Below the pieces are notes generated by a model that did no database searches, had not been told where the DNA came from, and saw only the letters and a program-made list of their open reading frames with translations. A stretch of DNA of 64,000 nt from a virus, in IMG/VR virus record IMGVR_UViG_3300023082_000001, positions 1-64,000 of that record. The stretch is one strand, 5' to 3'. This document shows positions 56,051-64,000 of the stretch, one piece after another. The first letter of the stretch is position 1; each line of letters begins with the position of its first letter. A program made the position numbers and the translations under genes.

Positions 56051-56927
56051 CAGAATTCAACCTCATAGGCTCCAATACAGGCATAGAATCAATAATCAAC
56101 CCTGTGCCAATGATTGGACGCTTAATATTTACATTGTTGTAGTTAAATGCAAGTTTGTCATCATCAATCAGACAACCACACTGCATACCCCAGTAAAGAC
56201 CTGTGCTGTTACCCCAGTAGTCAATCTTGAATGTCTCGTGGTAATGGCCTTGCACCGCATTCATGCCCATCTGTTGACTAAGCTGAATGATGTTGCTTGT
56301 TTTACCGTGGTGCATGTAGCACTTCTGACCATTAGGTAGATCAACTGTCAGATCAAAGCTCCACTTCCAGCCGCTGTCTACACCCAAGACCTCATTGTAA
56401 CTTTTGATGTAGTGCTTAGGGATACCAAATACTTTAGCCTTACGCCACACCAAACTACCATGATTACTTTCCAAGATATCCATGTTAGGAAAGATTTTAA
56501 AAAGTTCGGCAATGACTGGCAATGACTGACGAATTTCATCACCAGCGCTCGGCAAGTCAGGATCACTGTCATGAAAGCTCAGGGCATGACCATCGACCTC
56601 GTCACCCAAGCAGATTACTCGTGTAGGGTTGTACTTTTCTTTTAAGTGTTTCAGGAAAGCAATTGAATCTTGATGGTGATAAGGAATATGCAAATCACTA
56701 ATCAACAAGATTCGGCTATTATCATACTCTGATTTATCATTTTTACGTACAGAGTATGTATCAGAAGATTTACGGTTATCCACTACGGCTTGGCTGAACT
56801 CTTTGCGAAGATAGTCGCTTACAGTGCTGCGAGCTACACCAAGCATCTCGGAAATCTTTCTCCAGCTCTTACCAGTCTTAGCTAGCTCAATAGCCTCATC
56901 TTTCCAGTTCAATTCACTCAACTTCAT
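56025..56927 (-). CDS. Metallophosphoesterase with N-terminal helix-turn-helix
   Basis: About 300 aa. Residues about 15-40 (TGKSWRKISEMLGVARSTVSDYLRK) form an HTH. The calcineurin-type core is at ISDLHIPYHH (D-x-H), LGDEVDGHAL (GD-x2-D), LESNHGS (NH) and VQGHYHE (GHxH). It may hydrolyse phosphodiesters in nucleic acid. The fused HTH suggests DNA binding. The ATG at 56927 is close to the AAGGAG; TTG at 56921 (7-base spacing) is an equally good start. Confidence 0.8.
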   Translation of the reverse strand: MKLSELNWKDEAIELAKTGKSWRKISEMLGVARSTVSDYLRKEFSQAVVDNRKSSDTYSVRKNDKSEYDNSRILLISDLHIPYHHQDSIAFLKHLKEKYNPTRVICLGDEVDGHALSFHDSDPDLPSAGDEIRQSLPVIAELFKIFPNMDILESNHGSLVWRKAKVFGIPKHYIKSYNEVLGVDSGWKWSFDLTVDLPNGQKCYMHHGKTSNIIQLSQQMGMNAVQGHYHETFKIDYWGNSTGLYWGMQCGCLIDDDKLAFNYNNVNIKRPIIGTGLIIDSMPVLEPMRLNSDGRWVGSK

Positions 56928-57093
56928 TCTCCTTATCCAGAATTGTCTTAATCTGTTTAGCACCAAAATACATGGCTGACAACAAACTCAATGTACCCAA
57001 TGCAGCAGCTACATAAAACACCCAACCTGTTGTTATGGCCGCTAAGATAAACCAAAGCACGGCAATGACTTCTTCTGTGTTTGACTTACTCAA
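56914..57093 (-). CDS. Small two-helix membrane protein, 59 aa (TTG start)
   Basis: The TTG at 57093 has a perfect GGAGG at 6 bases and gives MSKSNTEEVIAVLWFILAA. A longer frame to 57129 also needs TTG but lacks a ribosome-binding sequence. Two hydrophobic segments (VIAVLWFILAAITTGWVFYV and ALGTLSLLSAMYFG). Function unknown. Confidence 0.6.
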   Translation of the reverse strand: MSKSNTEEVIAVLWFILAAITTGWVFYVAAALGTLSLLSAMYFGAKQIKTILDKENEVE

Positions 57094-57221
57094 TTCAAAC
57101 CTCCAAGATAACCAACCTGATTCAACCAAACAATTGCAAACGTATAGTACATAGCAAAGTGTTCAAAGTCTATAAAGTAATCATTTACCGTTAAATATGT
57201 ATAAGCCCTACTTACTATCAT
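57090..57221 (-). CDS. Small hydrophobic protein, 43 aa
   Basis: ATG at 57221 within the end of the upstream gene; the TGA at 57090 overlaps the TTG start of the next. Product begins MIVSRAYTYLTVNDYFI and has a hydrophobic aromatic segment (MYYTFAIVWLNQVGYLGGL). Coupled at both ends, but the ribosome-binding sequence is weak. Confidence 0.45.
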   Translation of the reverse strand: MIVSRAYTYLTVNDYFIDFEHFAMYYTFAIVWLNQVGYLGGLN

Positions 57222-57537
57222 CTTCATAAATCATCGCCTCATTATATTGACCAATACGCTTTAGGTAATCTGTGTAAGGTTCGTTAGGCCATTGGGCTGG
57301 TTTGTTAAAAGAAAGGTTGTGTTCCCAATCTGAATCTGGGTAACGATTACCCCCACCAGCACCCATACCCGGTGATGTTCGACCAGAATACGCAACAGCT
57401 CCATTTGTTCCGTGTTGTTGAGTCTGCGAAGCAGCGTACCATTTAAGCTGATTGACTTCTGTGCGCAGCTCTTTCAATTCCCTATCCAGCTCAATCCACT
57501 TCTGATACAGATTTGTAATGTCAAAATCAGTTGCCAT
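57208..57537 (-). CDS. Hypothetical protein, 109 aa
   Basis: Not recognised. N-terminal coiled coil (NLYQKWIELDRELKELRTEVN) and a Gly/Ser/Asn-rich low-complexity middle (GRTSPGMGAGGGNRYP) followed by a Trp/Tyr-rich C terminus. Overlaps the HNH nuclease gene by 11 bases. Confidence 0.65.
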   Translation of the reverse strand: MATDFDITNLYQKWIELDRELKELRTEVNQLKWYAASQTQQHGTNGAVAYSGRTSPGMGAGGGNRYPDSDWEHNLSFNKPAQWPNEPYTDYLKRIGQYNEAMIYEDDSK

Positions 57538-58102
57538 TCTTCAATACCTCTCTAATAGCATTACGCCTAGCTGCTGGATTCTTTGCACAAACTACATTCC
57601 GATCTTTCAGCCACTTATCAATCTGTGCAGCTTTCATTTTACACAACTTAATCACTTCACGCTCTAGCACTGCTTCTTGAAAAGTAATACCAAGCTTCTC
57701 ACTCAGGGTCTTGCTGAGGTGATCGTCCTCACAGAGTATTTGAAGATCATCAAATCCAACCATCAGGATGTTGTTAAAATAGTTCTCAAAGTCTGAAACC
57801 TTAGTAAAACTATGATTACCCAGCCTATGATCAATCTGAACATCTGTAAGTTTAAACAATTTATCACAAATCTCACACTTAACCAACCATTTTGTACGTG
57901 TGCTATCATCCATGTCTGGAATTGTTTTACTGTACAAGTAAGCTAACTTGACATCACTTTTCATCCATGCTGATCGGATAGCAGAGCGTACAACAGACAC
58001 AACGTGCTTTTCTTGTGGTGAGCCATCTTCGTTGAGCTTCTTCATGAACTCTTTAAGCTTATCTTCACGCTTCTTTATATCTGCTTGTGATGGAACTGTC
58101 AT
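57527..58102 (-). CDS. HNH nuclease-like protein, 191 aa
   Basis: KCEICDKLFKL (CxxC), VQIDHRLG (first His) and DDLQILCEDDHLSKT (C..xxH) spell the HNH/recombination-endonuclease pattern (Cys2, Asp-His, Asn/Asp, Cys-His). Placed in the replication operon next to the 5'-3' exonuclease, it may process recombination intermediates (endo VII-like) instead of being a homing nuclease. C-terminal tail is basic. Confidence 0.75.
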   Translation of the reverse strand: MTVPSQADIKKREDKLKEFMKKLNEDGSPQEKHVVSVVRSAIRSAWMKSDVKLAYLYSKTIPDMDDSTRTKWLVKCEICDKLFKLTDVQIDHRLGNHSFTKVSDFENYFNNILMVGFDDLQILCEDDHLSKTLSEKLGITFQEAVLEREVIKLCKMKAAQIDKWLKDRNVVCAKNPAARRNAIREVLKNGN

Positions 58103-59055
58103 ACGATACCCATCTTCAACATAACTTCACGCACATCTATAAAATCACCTTCCCAGCGAAGCATGTGAATCCCATCCCAATACACTTGCGCAAGCTTCAA
58201 ATAATCAGCAACTTGAGGGCGTCCACACTGATCAATATATTCAACTTCAGATGGATACCAAGACTTGTAAGTGTCATGAACAGCTTGCCAGCATTCTTGT
58301 TCTGTTGTCAGGTCTTTAAGAATCTTGTAGCCAGCCTTCTCACCAAACTTAATCCCAGCAAGATAGCAAGGGTTCAGTCCGTCAATAGAATCTCCAACCA
58401 ACCATTGAAGATACTTCCACTTACTACCATACCCCCTTACCTTATTCTTCTCATCAATGTACAGATCACCCAAACCTTTTACAAGCATTGGTTCTGACAT
58501 CTTATCCCAGTTGTAAACCCAACCATCAGTTCCCATGCTATCTTTATCGGTCGAGCAACCGATAATTTTAGTTTTTGTTTTAATCCCTTCATACTGACGA
58601 ATGGAGATTTTATCGTCTGCCTCGCCTATCACCACTTCAGCCTTGTGAACACCCTTCAGATACTCCATTACTTCTTTAAGTTGCAGGGGTTTTACAAGGT
58701 TTAAACGGTTTCCTTTGTACTTCTGAGGCAAGGGTAGCTCATCCCTGAAGTTGTCCTTTCCACTGATATAAATCTCATACTTATCAGTCTTACATGTCTC
58801 ACAAATACTTTCAATCATTCGTTTAACTGTGAACAAAGCATGTGAGATATCTTCTGTCACTTGTGTATCTGAGATATCAAAATCTTCTAGTGGAAACTTC
58901 TCACCAATAAACTCTTTAAACTCTGTGCGATGTTTGAATGCACGACTACGATTGCTTGGTTTGTGCAGTGCAATAACACCACGAGTTTCATTTGCAGCAG
59001 ATGCTTTGAATGCTAAAAGATCGCCATCGATGATGCAGATTGGTTTCTTTGCCAT
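58099..59055 (-). CDS. 5'-3' exonuclease (FEN-like)
   Basis: 318 aa. Metal-binding carboxylate motifs of the T5/T7 flap exonuclease group: CIIDGDLLAF at the N terminus, VVIGEADDKISI, IIGCSTDKDSMG and WLVGDSIDGL, in the right order. Removes RNA primers and flaps during T7-like replication. The gene follows a terminator-like hairpin and overlaps the HNH gene by 4 bases. Confidence 0.88.
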   Translation of the reverse strand: MAKKPICIIDGDLLAFKASAANETRGVIALHKPSNRSRAFKHRTEFKEFIGEKFPLEDFDISDTQVTEDISHALFTVKRMIESICETCKTDKYEIYISGKDNFRDELPLPQKYKGNRLNLVKPLQLKEVMEYLKGVHKAEVVIGEADDKISIRQYEGIKTKTKIIGCSTDKDSMGTDGWVYNWDKMSEPMLVKGLGDLYIDEKNKVRGYGSKWKYLQWLVGDSIDGLNPCYLAGIKFGEKAGYKILKDLTTEQECWQAVHDTYKSWYPSEVEYIDQCGRPQVADYLKLAQVYWDGIHMLRWEGDFIDVREVMLKMGIV

Positions 59056-59072
59056 ACGTATCTAACTCCTAT

Positions 59073-59093
59073 AGAAAAGGGCCGTGAGGCCCC
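59073..59093 (-). terminator. GC-rich terminator/attenuator before the exonuclease gene
   Basis: On the minus strand GGGCC-TCAC-GGCCC followed by TTTTCT, immediately before the AGGAG of the exonuclease gene. It will partly stop the SSB transcript and adjust expression of the exonuclease. Confidence 0.6.
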
Positions 59094-59107
59094 ATCTTTT
59101 TACTACA

Positions 59108-59359
59108 TCACTTAGAATACATATCCTGCAACTCTTGCAGTTTAGTCAATTCTTCAGCTTTACCTTTAAGGTCATCCTGTTTGACTTTAGCCTTGGCTGC
59201 TTTCATCAAATCACTAACTTCATCTTTTGGATAGCCATCAACATTGTATTCTTTTTCATAAGTGTATTCAGACTTCAACTCTTTCAAGTCTTCTTGCAGA
59301 ACCAAGATTTCTTGCTCAAGTTGATAAGCGCGGTCAAATAGTGCTTGTTTCTCTTTCAT
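59108..59359 (-). CDS. Coiled-coil protein, 83 aa
   Basis: Not recognised. Continuous helix (FDRAYQLEQEILVLQEDLKELKSE and KAKVKQDDLKGKAEELTKLQ). Likely a dimer. In the replication operon between SSB and exonuclease. Confidence 0.7.
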   Translation of the reverse strand: MKEKQALFDRAYQLEQEILVLQEDLKELKSEYTYEKEYNVDGYPKDEVSDLMKAAKAKVKQDDLKGKAEELTKLQELQDMYSK

Positions 59360-59379
59360 TTGTTTCTCCTAAATCCTAA

Positions 59380-59616
59380 TTAATATTTAATTCGTTGAAT
59401 TGCTTTAGACGCTACATCAATAACGTCTGTGTGACCGTTGGCGGCAGCATTGGCTAGCAGCTTATAAAGCATTGGAAGTGGATCTACACTCTTACTTGCG
59501 TCAATAGCTTGTTGCTCAAGTTCTTTCTTCTTGAAATCAAGAAAGTCCTCATAACTCTTAAAAGAGAGTGTTACTGAAGCATCACCTACTTGTTCGGTTT
59601 GCGTTACGTATGGCAT
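59380..59616 (-). CDS. Hypothetical protein, 78 aa
   Basis: Not recognised. Helical with KSYEDFLDFKKKELEQQAID. In the replication operon, between SSB and the coiled-coil gene. Confidence 0.68.
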   Translation of the reverse strand: MPYVTQTEQVGDASVTLSFKSYEDFLDFKKKELEQQAIDASKSVDPLPMLYKLLANAAANGHTDVIDVASKAIQRIKY

Positions 59617-59668
59617 AAATCTCTCCTAAAAAGTAGCCATCCTTGGCCAAAATTCCTAATTGTTTAGA

Positions 59669-60355
59669 TCAAAATGGCAAACTTTCGTCCAGACCATCAT
59701 CCTCTGGTTCAGTCTGTGGTGCTGGCGTATGAACCTCTTTCTCATCAGCAACAACTTTAACATCAGCCTTTTTCACTTTGTAGCTGCCCAACACATCATC
59801 CACTACTTCATCAGACGAACTCTTACCTTCATAAGCGATGTGCTCAACTACTTGAACAGTATCCAGTGTCACAGTCAGTTGGCCTTCAGGGTTACGGTAG
59901 CCAAACAGTTTCAGAGTGCAGACTGAGCCGTTGCCAATGTCCTGTGTAAACGCTTGACCTTCTTTGTCAATGACATTCACAGTCATTGGATTACCTTTCT
60001 TACTGAACTCAGGCTTAGCCAGACCAAAACCATACATACCTTCTACAACATCATAGTTGGTCTTACCTTCCTCAACTTGCGAAGACAAGGGATATTTAAC
60101 CCGACGTGGTGGCTTAGTTGTCTTGTCCTTACCGACCAGAGCAAAGCCTTTATTGAGCATGACCTCATCAAGCAATTTGTCCTTTGTTGCCTCATCCACA
60201 AACGCTGTCAGACTGAACTCTTTGTCTGTGCTTTGGTACTTGGTCTTTGGAGTATGTACAGCAGCATAGAATACAGGAGCATTCAGTACATATACGTTAA
60301 AGGTTTCCAGAGTGCCGGACTTAGGAAGCTGCTTTACAATTACAGAAGTAGTCAT
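59669..60355 (-). CDS. Single-stranded DNA-binding protein
   Basis: 228 aa. OB-fold-like core of the DUF2815/T7 gp2.5-like type and a long linker ending in EDDGLDESLPF, the acidic C-terminal tail that binds replication partners. It would protect ssDNA and organise the T7-like replisome. Followed by a weak hairpin. Confidence 0.85.
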   Translation of the reverse strand: MTTSVIVKQLPKSGTLETFNVYVLNAPVFYAAVHTPKTKYQSTDKEFSLTAFVDEATKDKLLDEVMLNKGFALVGKDKTTKPPRRVKYPLSSQVEEGKTNYDVVEGMYGFGLAKPEFSKKGNPMTVNVIDKEGQAFTQDIGNGSVCTLKLFGYRNPEGQLTVTLDTVQVVEHIAYEGKSSSDEVVDDVLGSYKVKKADVKVVADEKEVHTPAPQTEPEDDGLDESLPF

Positions 60356-60439
60356 TTAATTTTCTCTATTAAGTTGTGTATTAAGTTTTAGTTCACATTA
60401 CGTTGAGGCTATTTATAACATCCTATCTCTAGGAATTCT

Positions 60440-60616
60440 TTATCGAACCTGTTTCTCCACTTCCAATTTAAACTTACGCTGCACAATCTTCGCACTAAAC
60501 CCCGATGCCTTCCACTTGCCCATCTCTTTGCGCGCATCTTCGCGATTATTGCGAATAAAGCCAAATTGATTATCGCCTACTACCACTTCATATTCATAAC
60601 GGATGGTGTTGCTCAT
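60440..60616 (-). CDS. Small basic protein, 58 aa
   Basis: ATG at 60616, 3 bases after the upstream stop, with GGAGAG ahead. Product begins MSNTIRYEYEVVVGDNQFG and has a basic helix (RNNREDARKEMGKWK). It uses GCG and CGC codons more than its neighbours, so it may be recently acquired. Function unknown. Confidence 0.62.
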   Translation of the reverse strand: MSNTIRYEYEVVVGDNQFGFIRNNREDARKEMGKWKASGFSAKIVQRKFKLEVEKQVR

Positions 60617-60619
60617 TAT

Positions 60620-61006
60620 TTACTCTCCAGTTGATTCAAGATTTACTTGTTCCAAGTATTGTTTAAACTGCTCTGCTGCCACTTCACCGTAACTTGGCTC
60701 ATTCCCACCAAGCTTCTCACTCACATGACGCATTGCTGTATCATAGCTTGTTTCAAATGATTGTGGGTCGTTAATATACGTGTCCATCCACATGTTGAAG
60801 GCTGCTGCATAATCAGGAACCTGTTGATGTACCTCTGTGCCATTAAGTTCATCAATGATTCGTGTACTAATTTCCGTTACCTCCTCTTCAGTGCGTCCGT
60901 AAACAATAATCTTTGAGGACCAATCATTACCACAATCAATTGTATGCTCAAAAATACCACAATCGTTAGGTGGGAACAATGTACCTTTGCTATAATTATC
61001 CATCAT
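60620..61006 (-). CDS. Hypothetical acidic protein, 128 aa
   Basis: Not recognised. Acidic, with GNDWSSKIIVYGRTEEEVTE and a helical C-terminal part (EVAAEQFKQYLEQV). First gene after the 61050 promoter. Confidence 0.68.
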   Translation of the reverse strand: MMDNYSKGTLFPPNDCGIFEHTIDCGNDWSSKIIVYGRTEEEVTEISTRIIDELNGTEVHQQVPDYAAAFNMWMDTYINDPQSFETSYDTAMRHVSEKLGGNEPSYGEVAAEQFKQYLEQVNLESTGE

Positions 61007-61049
61007 CTTCTCCTTTCATTTCTATTTAAAAACGTTTGTCTACTTTAGT

Positions 61050-61078
61050 AGTTTAGCGCATTATTTTGGGTGGGGCAA
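61050..61078 (-). promoter_or_regulatory. Promoter for the SSB/exonuclease transcript
   Basis: On the minus strand TTGCCC (61078-61073) and TAAACT (61055-61050) are 17 bases apart, with CCC just before TTGC as in the CCCCTTGCAC promoters of the left arm. Confidence 0.55.
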
Positions 61079-61083
61079 GGGTT

Positions 61084-63228
61084 TTAGTGAATTTCTGAAT
61101 ATCGTTCGCCAAACTGTGTTTCACACCCAAGCTTCCTACGTAGTTTATACTTTTCATTTACAATGTCAATTGCTTTACCAATTATCTCCTTAAACTCTTC
61201 ACGATACTTCGGTAAGTCTTTGATTACAAAGACATTTTCGTCATGAAACTCACCGGTCAACGTTTTTCTGTTATACCGACGCTGTTGCTCTTCTAGAATC
61301 TCATCCACCCACATATCAAAAAAGTATGAGCCAGTCCCTTGGGCCAAGGTTGAGAACCTATCTGCCTCTGAGCGAAGGGCATAGCAAAACCCGTTAATGG
61401 GGTTTACAAGCCATTTACGACCTCGGCTGTCACGAATAACAACTTGTTCATCTGCAATAGCCTTCACAGACCAATTCAGCTTCCAGTAAGCCTCGTGCAA
61501 AGTTTTGCCTTCTTTAAGGCTTACGCCTGCTGCTTGGGCGATCTTGGCAGCCCCAGCATTATACACAGAAGCATAGTTGGTTGTCTTACCCTTCTTACGG
61601 GCTGCCTTTGCATTGCTAGACTTCTCTCCACGTTTAAAATCGTCATACTCTTTTTGAGTAACCATCTTAGCAGTAAGTGCCATAAGAATGTGAGGATCGA
61701 AGTCGTCCTCTTGCATAGTTGCTACATACTCAGGGTCATAAGGCAACATAAAATGGTGTTTGGTTCGATCCTCAAGGCTGCTAAGGTCGGAACCAACGCT
61801 TATTTTTCCTTTGCCTGAAATCAAAACTCCTCGAATCAAATCCCCGTGAGGCTTATCTACTCCCGGCAAGTTTACAATTTCACGGTGCATGACACGCAAA
61901 GTGTTAGTGAAACCGCCGATACGAGCCTGAAGCCACTTACCATCTTTAAGGTCACGAATAAAGCCTTTAATAACGCCCAGACGATGTTTGGCTACGTTGT
62001 ATTCTGCATACTTACGAATAGCTGGAACATCTTCGGCCAGCTCTAATACAGACTCACACAGCTCTTTACCATCATCGCCACCAACACTGATTTGAGGAAT
62101 TGCACGCTCTTCTGGCTTACTGTTTTTCCATTCAGTCCATTTGCTATTATGAGAGCCTTCCTTTGGTTTCTTTTCAATCCAAGCATTAAAAGCTTCTTCG
62201 TCTTTTTCATAACGGAACGATGTAGGAACCCAACCGTGTGAATAAAGCAATGCTTTCACTTGCGCCGGTGAAGATGCCTTTGGTTCCTCGTAACCGTTTA
62301 GTACCTTAAAAACCCCCTTAACTTCTGTATCTTCAACCTTAAGTGTGCCGTACTCATCAACCTCTTTAGCTTCATACACCTGCATAAGCTCATTCCACTT
62401 AACGCCAAGTGAAGAAAGAGATGTGTCTTTCTTAAACATCTTCTTAGGCTTTTCTTTCTTTACGTACTGAGGAACCTTTGGCATTACGGCCTCAAGGGCC
62501 ACAGTTGTCTCATTCACAATGGCTTCAAGTTTCTTTTCCGATTCCAGAAGCAACTCAGTATCAACTTCCCACCGTGTCTTTTCTTGAAGACGGGCACAAT
62601 CCATTTTGAACATAAGGAATGTCAGAAGACGATTGATATGCTCTTCTACAGACAAACCCCTAAGCTTATCAATAGCCAACACTTCATCGTCATCAATGCG
62701 TTTTCCCCCAACTGCTCCAGCATCAATTTCTGTCTTTGCTGTTGTGTACAACTCAATTAGACGTTTCTTAAGATCTTTCCATAAGGCTTGGTTGATCTTA
62801 ACGTCTTCTACTACTCGGTTTTGGTACACCTCATAAGGCTGTTCATTCCAATCCTCAACTGCTGGTTTTTCAATTCCATAGTCCTCGTGAAATGTGCCCA
62901 AACCGTGCATCTTGCGTTCTGGGTTGAGATACCAGCTTAAGGCCAAGGTGTCAATCAGCATTAACTTAGACAGATCAATACCAAACAACTTCTCCATGAG
63001 CGGTACGTCAAATGAAATACCGTTATGCATAACAATTGGAGTTTCGTTATCAATATGCCACTGAAAGAATTTTACAATTCGTTCTGATTCACTTGAACCT
63101 TTAAATGTCAAGATATCTTTCATATTCATCTGGAAACCAAGAACATGAAGCTTTGTGGCTACATCGAGGAAGCCATCACTTTCCAAGTCTGCGACTGTTG
63201 CTTGTTTCCAGTTATAAATATTCTTCAA
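61084..63228 (-). CDS. Replicative family A DNA polymerase with 3'-5' exonuclease
   Basis: 714 aa from a TTG at 63228 with AAGGAG at 7 bases. Exonuclease motif I VADLESDGF lies at about residues 10-18 and further exo motifs follow. Polymerase motif A is SVGSDLSSLEDRT, motif B ARKKGKTTNYASVYNAGA and motif C GEFHDENVFVI (HDE). Size and order match T7 gp5-type polymerases (about 704 aa). This is the main replication enzyme. Confidence 0.93.
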   Translation of the reverse strand: MKNIYNWKQATVADLESDGFLDVATKLHVLGFQMNMKDILTFKGSSESERIVKFFQWHIDNETPIVMHNGISFDVPLMEKLFGIDLSKLMLIDTLALSWYLNPERKMHGLGTFHEDYGIEKPAVEDWNEQPYEVYQNRVVEDVKINQALWKDLKKRLIELYTTAKTEIDAGAVGGKRIDDDEVLAIDKLRGLSVEEHINRLLTFLMFKMDCARLQEKTRWEVDTELLLESEKKLEAIVNETTVALEAVMPKVPQYVKKEKPKKMFKKDTSLSSLGVKWNELMQVYEAKEVDEYGTLKVEDTEVKGVFKVLNGYEEPKASSPAQVKALLYSHGWVPTSFRYEKDEEAFNAWIEKKPKEGSHNSKWTEWKNSKPEERAIPQISVGGDDGKELCESVLELAEDVPAIRKYAEYNVAKHRLGVIKGFIRDLKDGKWLQARIGGFTNTLRVMHREIVNLPGVDKPHGDLIRGVLISGKGKISVGSDLSSLEDRTKHHFMLPYDPEYVATMQEDDFDPHILMALTAKMVTQKEYDDFKRGEKSSNAKAARKKGKTTNYASVYNAGAAKIAQAAGVSLKEGKTLHEAYWKLNWSVKAIADEQVVIRDSRGRKWLVNPINGFCYALRSEADRFSTLAQGTGSYFFDMWVDEILEEQQRRYNRKTLTGEFHDENVFVIKDLPKYREEFKEIIGKAIDIVNEKYKLRRKLGCETQFGERYSEIH

Positions 63229-63239
63229 AACAATACTCC

Positions 63240-64000
63240 TTAAAGTGAATCTCCTTCCCATTCATATTGGAGGAGCAAACCTGTGTTGGGTTGATACTGA
63301 GTCTTAAACTTATCCTCACCGCCAAACATACGATTCTTAATACAACCAATAAAGCTGTTGGACTTCAGATCGCCAAGTGCATGTTTATTTCGCTCAAAAC
63401 TCATAAGTAAGGGGAAAGCACGCATAATACCACGGCTACCTGTGAATTGGGAAGCAAATACTTCGCCGCCGTTCTCGTGGTCCCGAACGTCCTTACCTTT
63501 TGGTGGGTTCAAGTGGCTGTACACACCAATATGAATGTCAAGCTCTGCTGCTAGGTTAGCAATCTCAGACGACCACTTGTTGATAAATTCGTTAGCTTCA
63601 GCACTTGACAAATGATCGACCAAACGGGTCATGTTATCAATCTCAACAAACCTAACACCATATTCCATTGCATTGTAACGGATAGCTTTTACAATCTCTT
63701 CAATATCAAATCTGTTAGCTGCTGCTTGACCATCACTCTCCCACAAAAACAATTTACCTTCAAGGCTATAAGCTGTCTCCAAATATTGTTCACGGTGTTG
63801 TTCGTGAGCACTTGGAAGATGATAAGGGATGCCATCAATCTTGCCTGCAATATTGTACAAAGTAGAACGGTTAGGCTCTTCCAACAAAACAGAAAAGACT
63901 TTTTCTTTATGCTCAATAATGTTGTGGGCCGACTTCATATGAGACAAGAGAGTCTTCCCAAGGCCGACGCCAGCCCCTGTACATGTTGCCTCACCCATAC
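63240..64000 (-). CDS. DnaB/T7 gp4-like replicative helicase, partial
   Basis: The gene runs off the right edge. Visible part: Walker A GAGVGLGKT, Walker B-like VRFVEIDNMTRLV, and HLNPPKGKDVRDHENGGEVFASQFTGSRGIMRAF with FERNK, the arginine-finger and DNA-loop motifs of T7 gp4/DnaB. A primase domain, if present, is outside the window. Directly upstream of the DNA polymerase gene. Confidence 0.88.
   Translation of the reverse strand, partial: MGEATCTGAGVGLGKTLLSHMKSAHNIIEHKEKVFSVLLEEPNRSTLYNIAGKIDGIPYHLPSAHEQHREQYLETAYSLEGKLFLWESDGQAAANRFDIEEIVKAIRYNAMEYGVRFVEIDNMTRLVDHLSSAEANEFINKWSSEIANLAAELDIHIGVYSHLNPPKGKDVRDHENGGEVFASQFTGSRGIMRAFPLLMSFERNKHALGDLKSNSFIGCIKNRMFGGEDKFKTQYQPNTGLLLQYEWEGDSL

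Noticed and set aside
60410-60417. TATAAATA on the minus strand resembling a T4 late promoter
   Set aside because: Single occurrence, in a replication operon, and no gp55/gp33-like sigma factor was seen in the window.

Overview
This window is most of the genome of a lytic, contractile-tailed (myovirus) member of the Caudoviricetes. The host is very probably a Gram-negative bacterium: there are two i-spanin/o-spanin pairs, a signal-anchor (SAR) endolysin, several host-type sigma70 promoters (TTGaca-17-TAtaaT) and aerobic class Ia ribonucleotide reductase genes. The DNA is A+T rich by eye and tightly packed, with ATGA, TAATG and GTGA stop/start overlaps. I cannot name host or phage genus from sequence alone. 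Neither window edge is a genome end: a tiny membrane-protein ORF runs off the left side and a DnaB/T7 gp4-like helicase runs off the right.

Layout. (1) 1-11.3 kb, minus strand: an early/accessory arm of about thirty small, mostly unknown genes read leftward from sigma70 promoters near 11.34, 10.83, 6.28 and 2.13 kb. Recognisable members are a HEVGH metallopeptidase nearest the promoter, PhoH ATPase, a ClpP-like serine protease, a dCMP deaminase, a lipoprotein and a homing-endonuclease-like protein. (2) 11.3-14.2 kb, plus strand: a divergent control region, a small family-A-polymerase-like protein with no exonuclease domain, two small genes, then about 790 bases without a gene, carrying a strong promoter, a tRNA-Asn and hairpins. 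(3) 14.2-19.1 kb: a small charged protein, an SGNH hydrolase, a second structured gene-free stretch and a tail fibre with KP-type repeats. (4) 19.2-43.3 kb: virion genes in the usual order: terminase large subunit, portal, S49 protease-scaffold, decoration protein, major capsid, connectors, sheath, three tube-like proteins, frameshifted tail chaperones, tape measure, baseplate (Dit-like, plug, hub, spike, gp25-like wedge, J-like, DUF2612-like) and fibres. (5) 43.3-46.3 kb: lysis genes, ended by a strong terminator. (6) 46.3-64 kb, minus strand: replication and nucleotide metabolism: a P-loop helicase-like protein, Rnl2-type RNA ligase, NrdA/NrdB, ThyX, a deoxyribosyltransferase-like protein, a metallophosphoesterase, an HNH nuclease, a FEN-type exonuclease, an SSB, the replicative family A DNA polymerase and the hexameric helicase.

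How it works together. Replication is T7-like in parts list (family A polymerase with proofreading, gp4-like helicase, flap exonuclease, acidic-tailed SSB), combined with a contractile-tail virion module. Nucleotides are supplied by NrdAB, ThyX and dCMP deaminase. Transcription appears to use host RNA polymerase: good sigma70 promoters lie at the heads of both minus-strand arms and at several plus-strand points, some overlapped by palindromes that could bind a repressor. At least five intergenic homing-endonuclease-like genes interrupt functional operons. The most notable item is the second polymerase-like gene at 11619-12977. Others are three tandem tube-like genes, a gp25-like gene that seems to start on ATC, a T7 slippery -1 frameshift site, two spanin pairs, and a diverged element with a 19-nt exact core repeated in the two structured gene-free regions.
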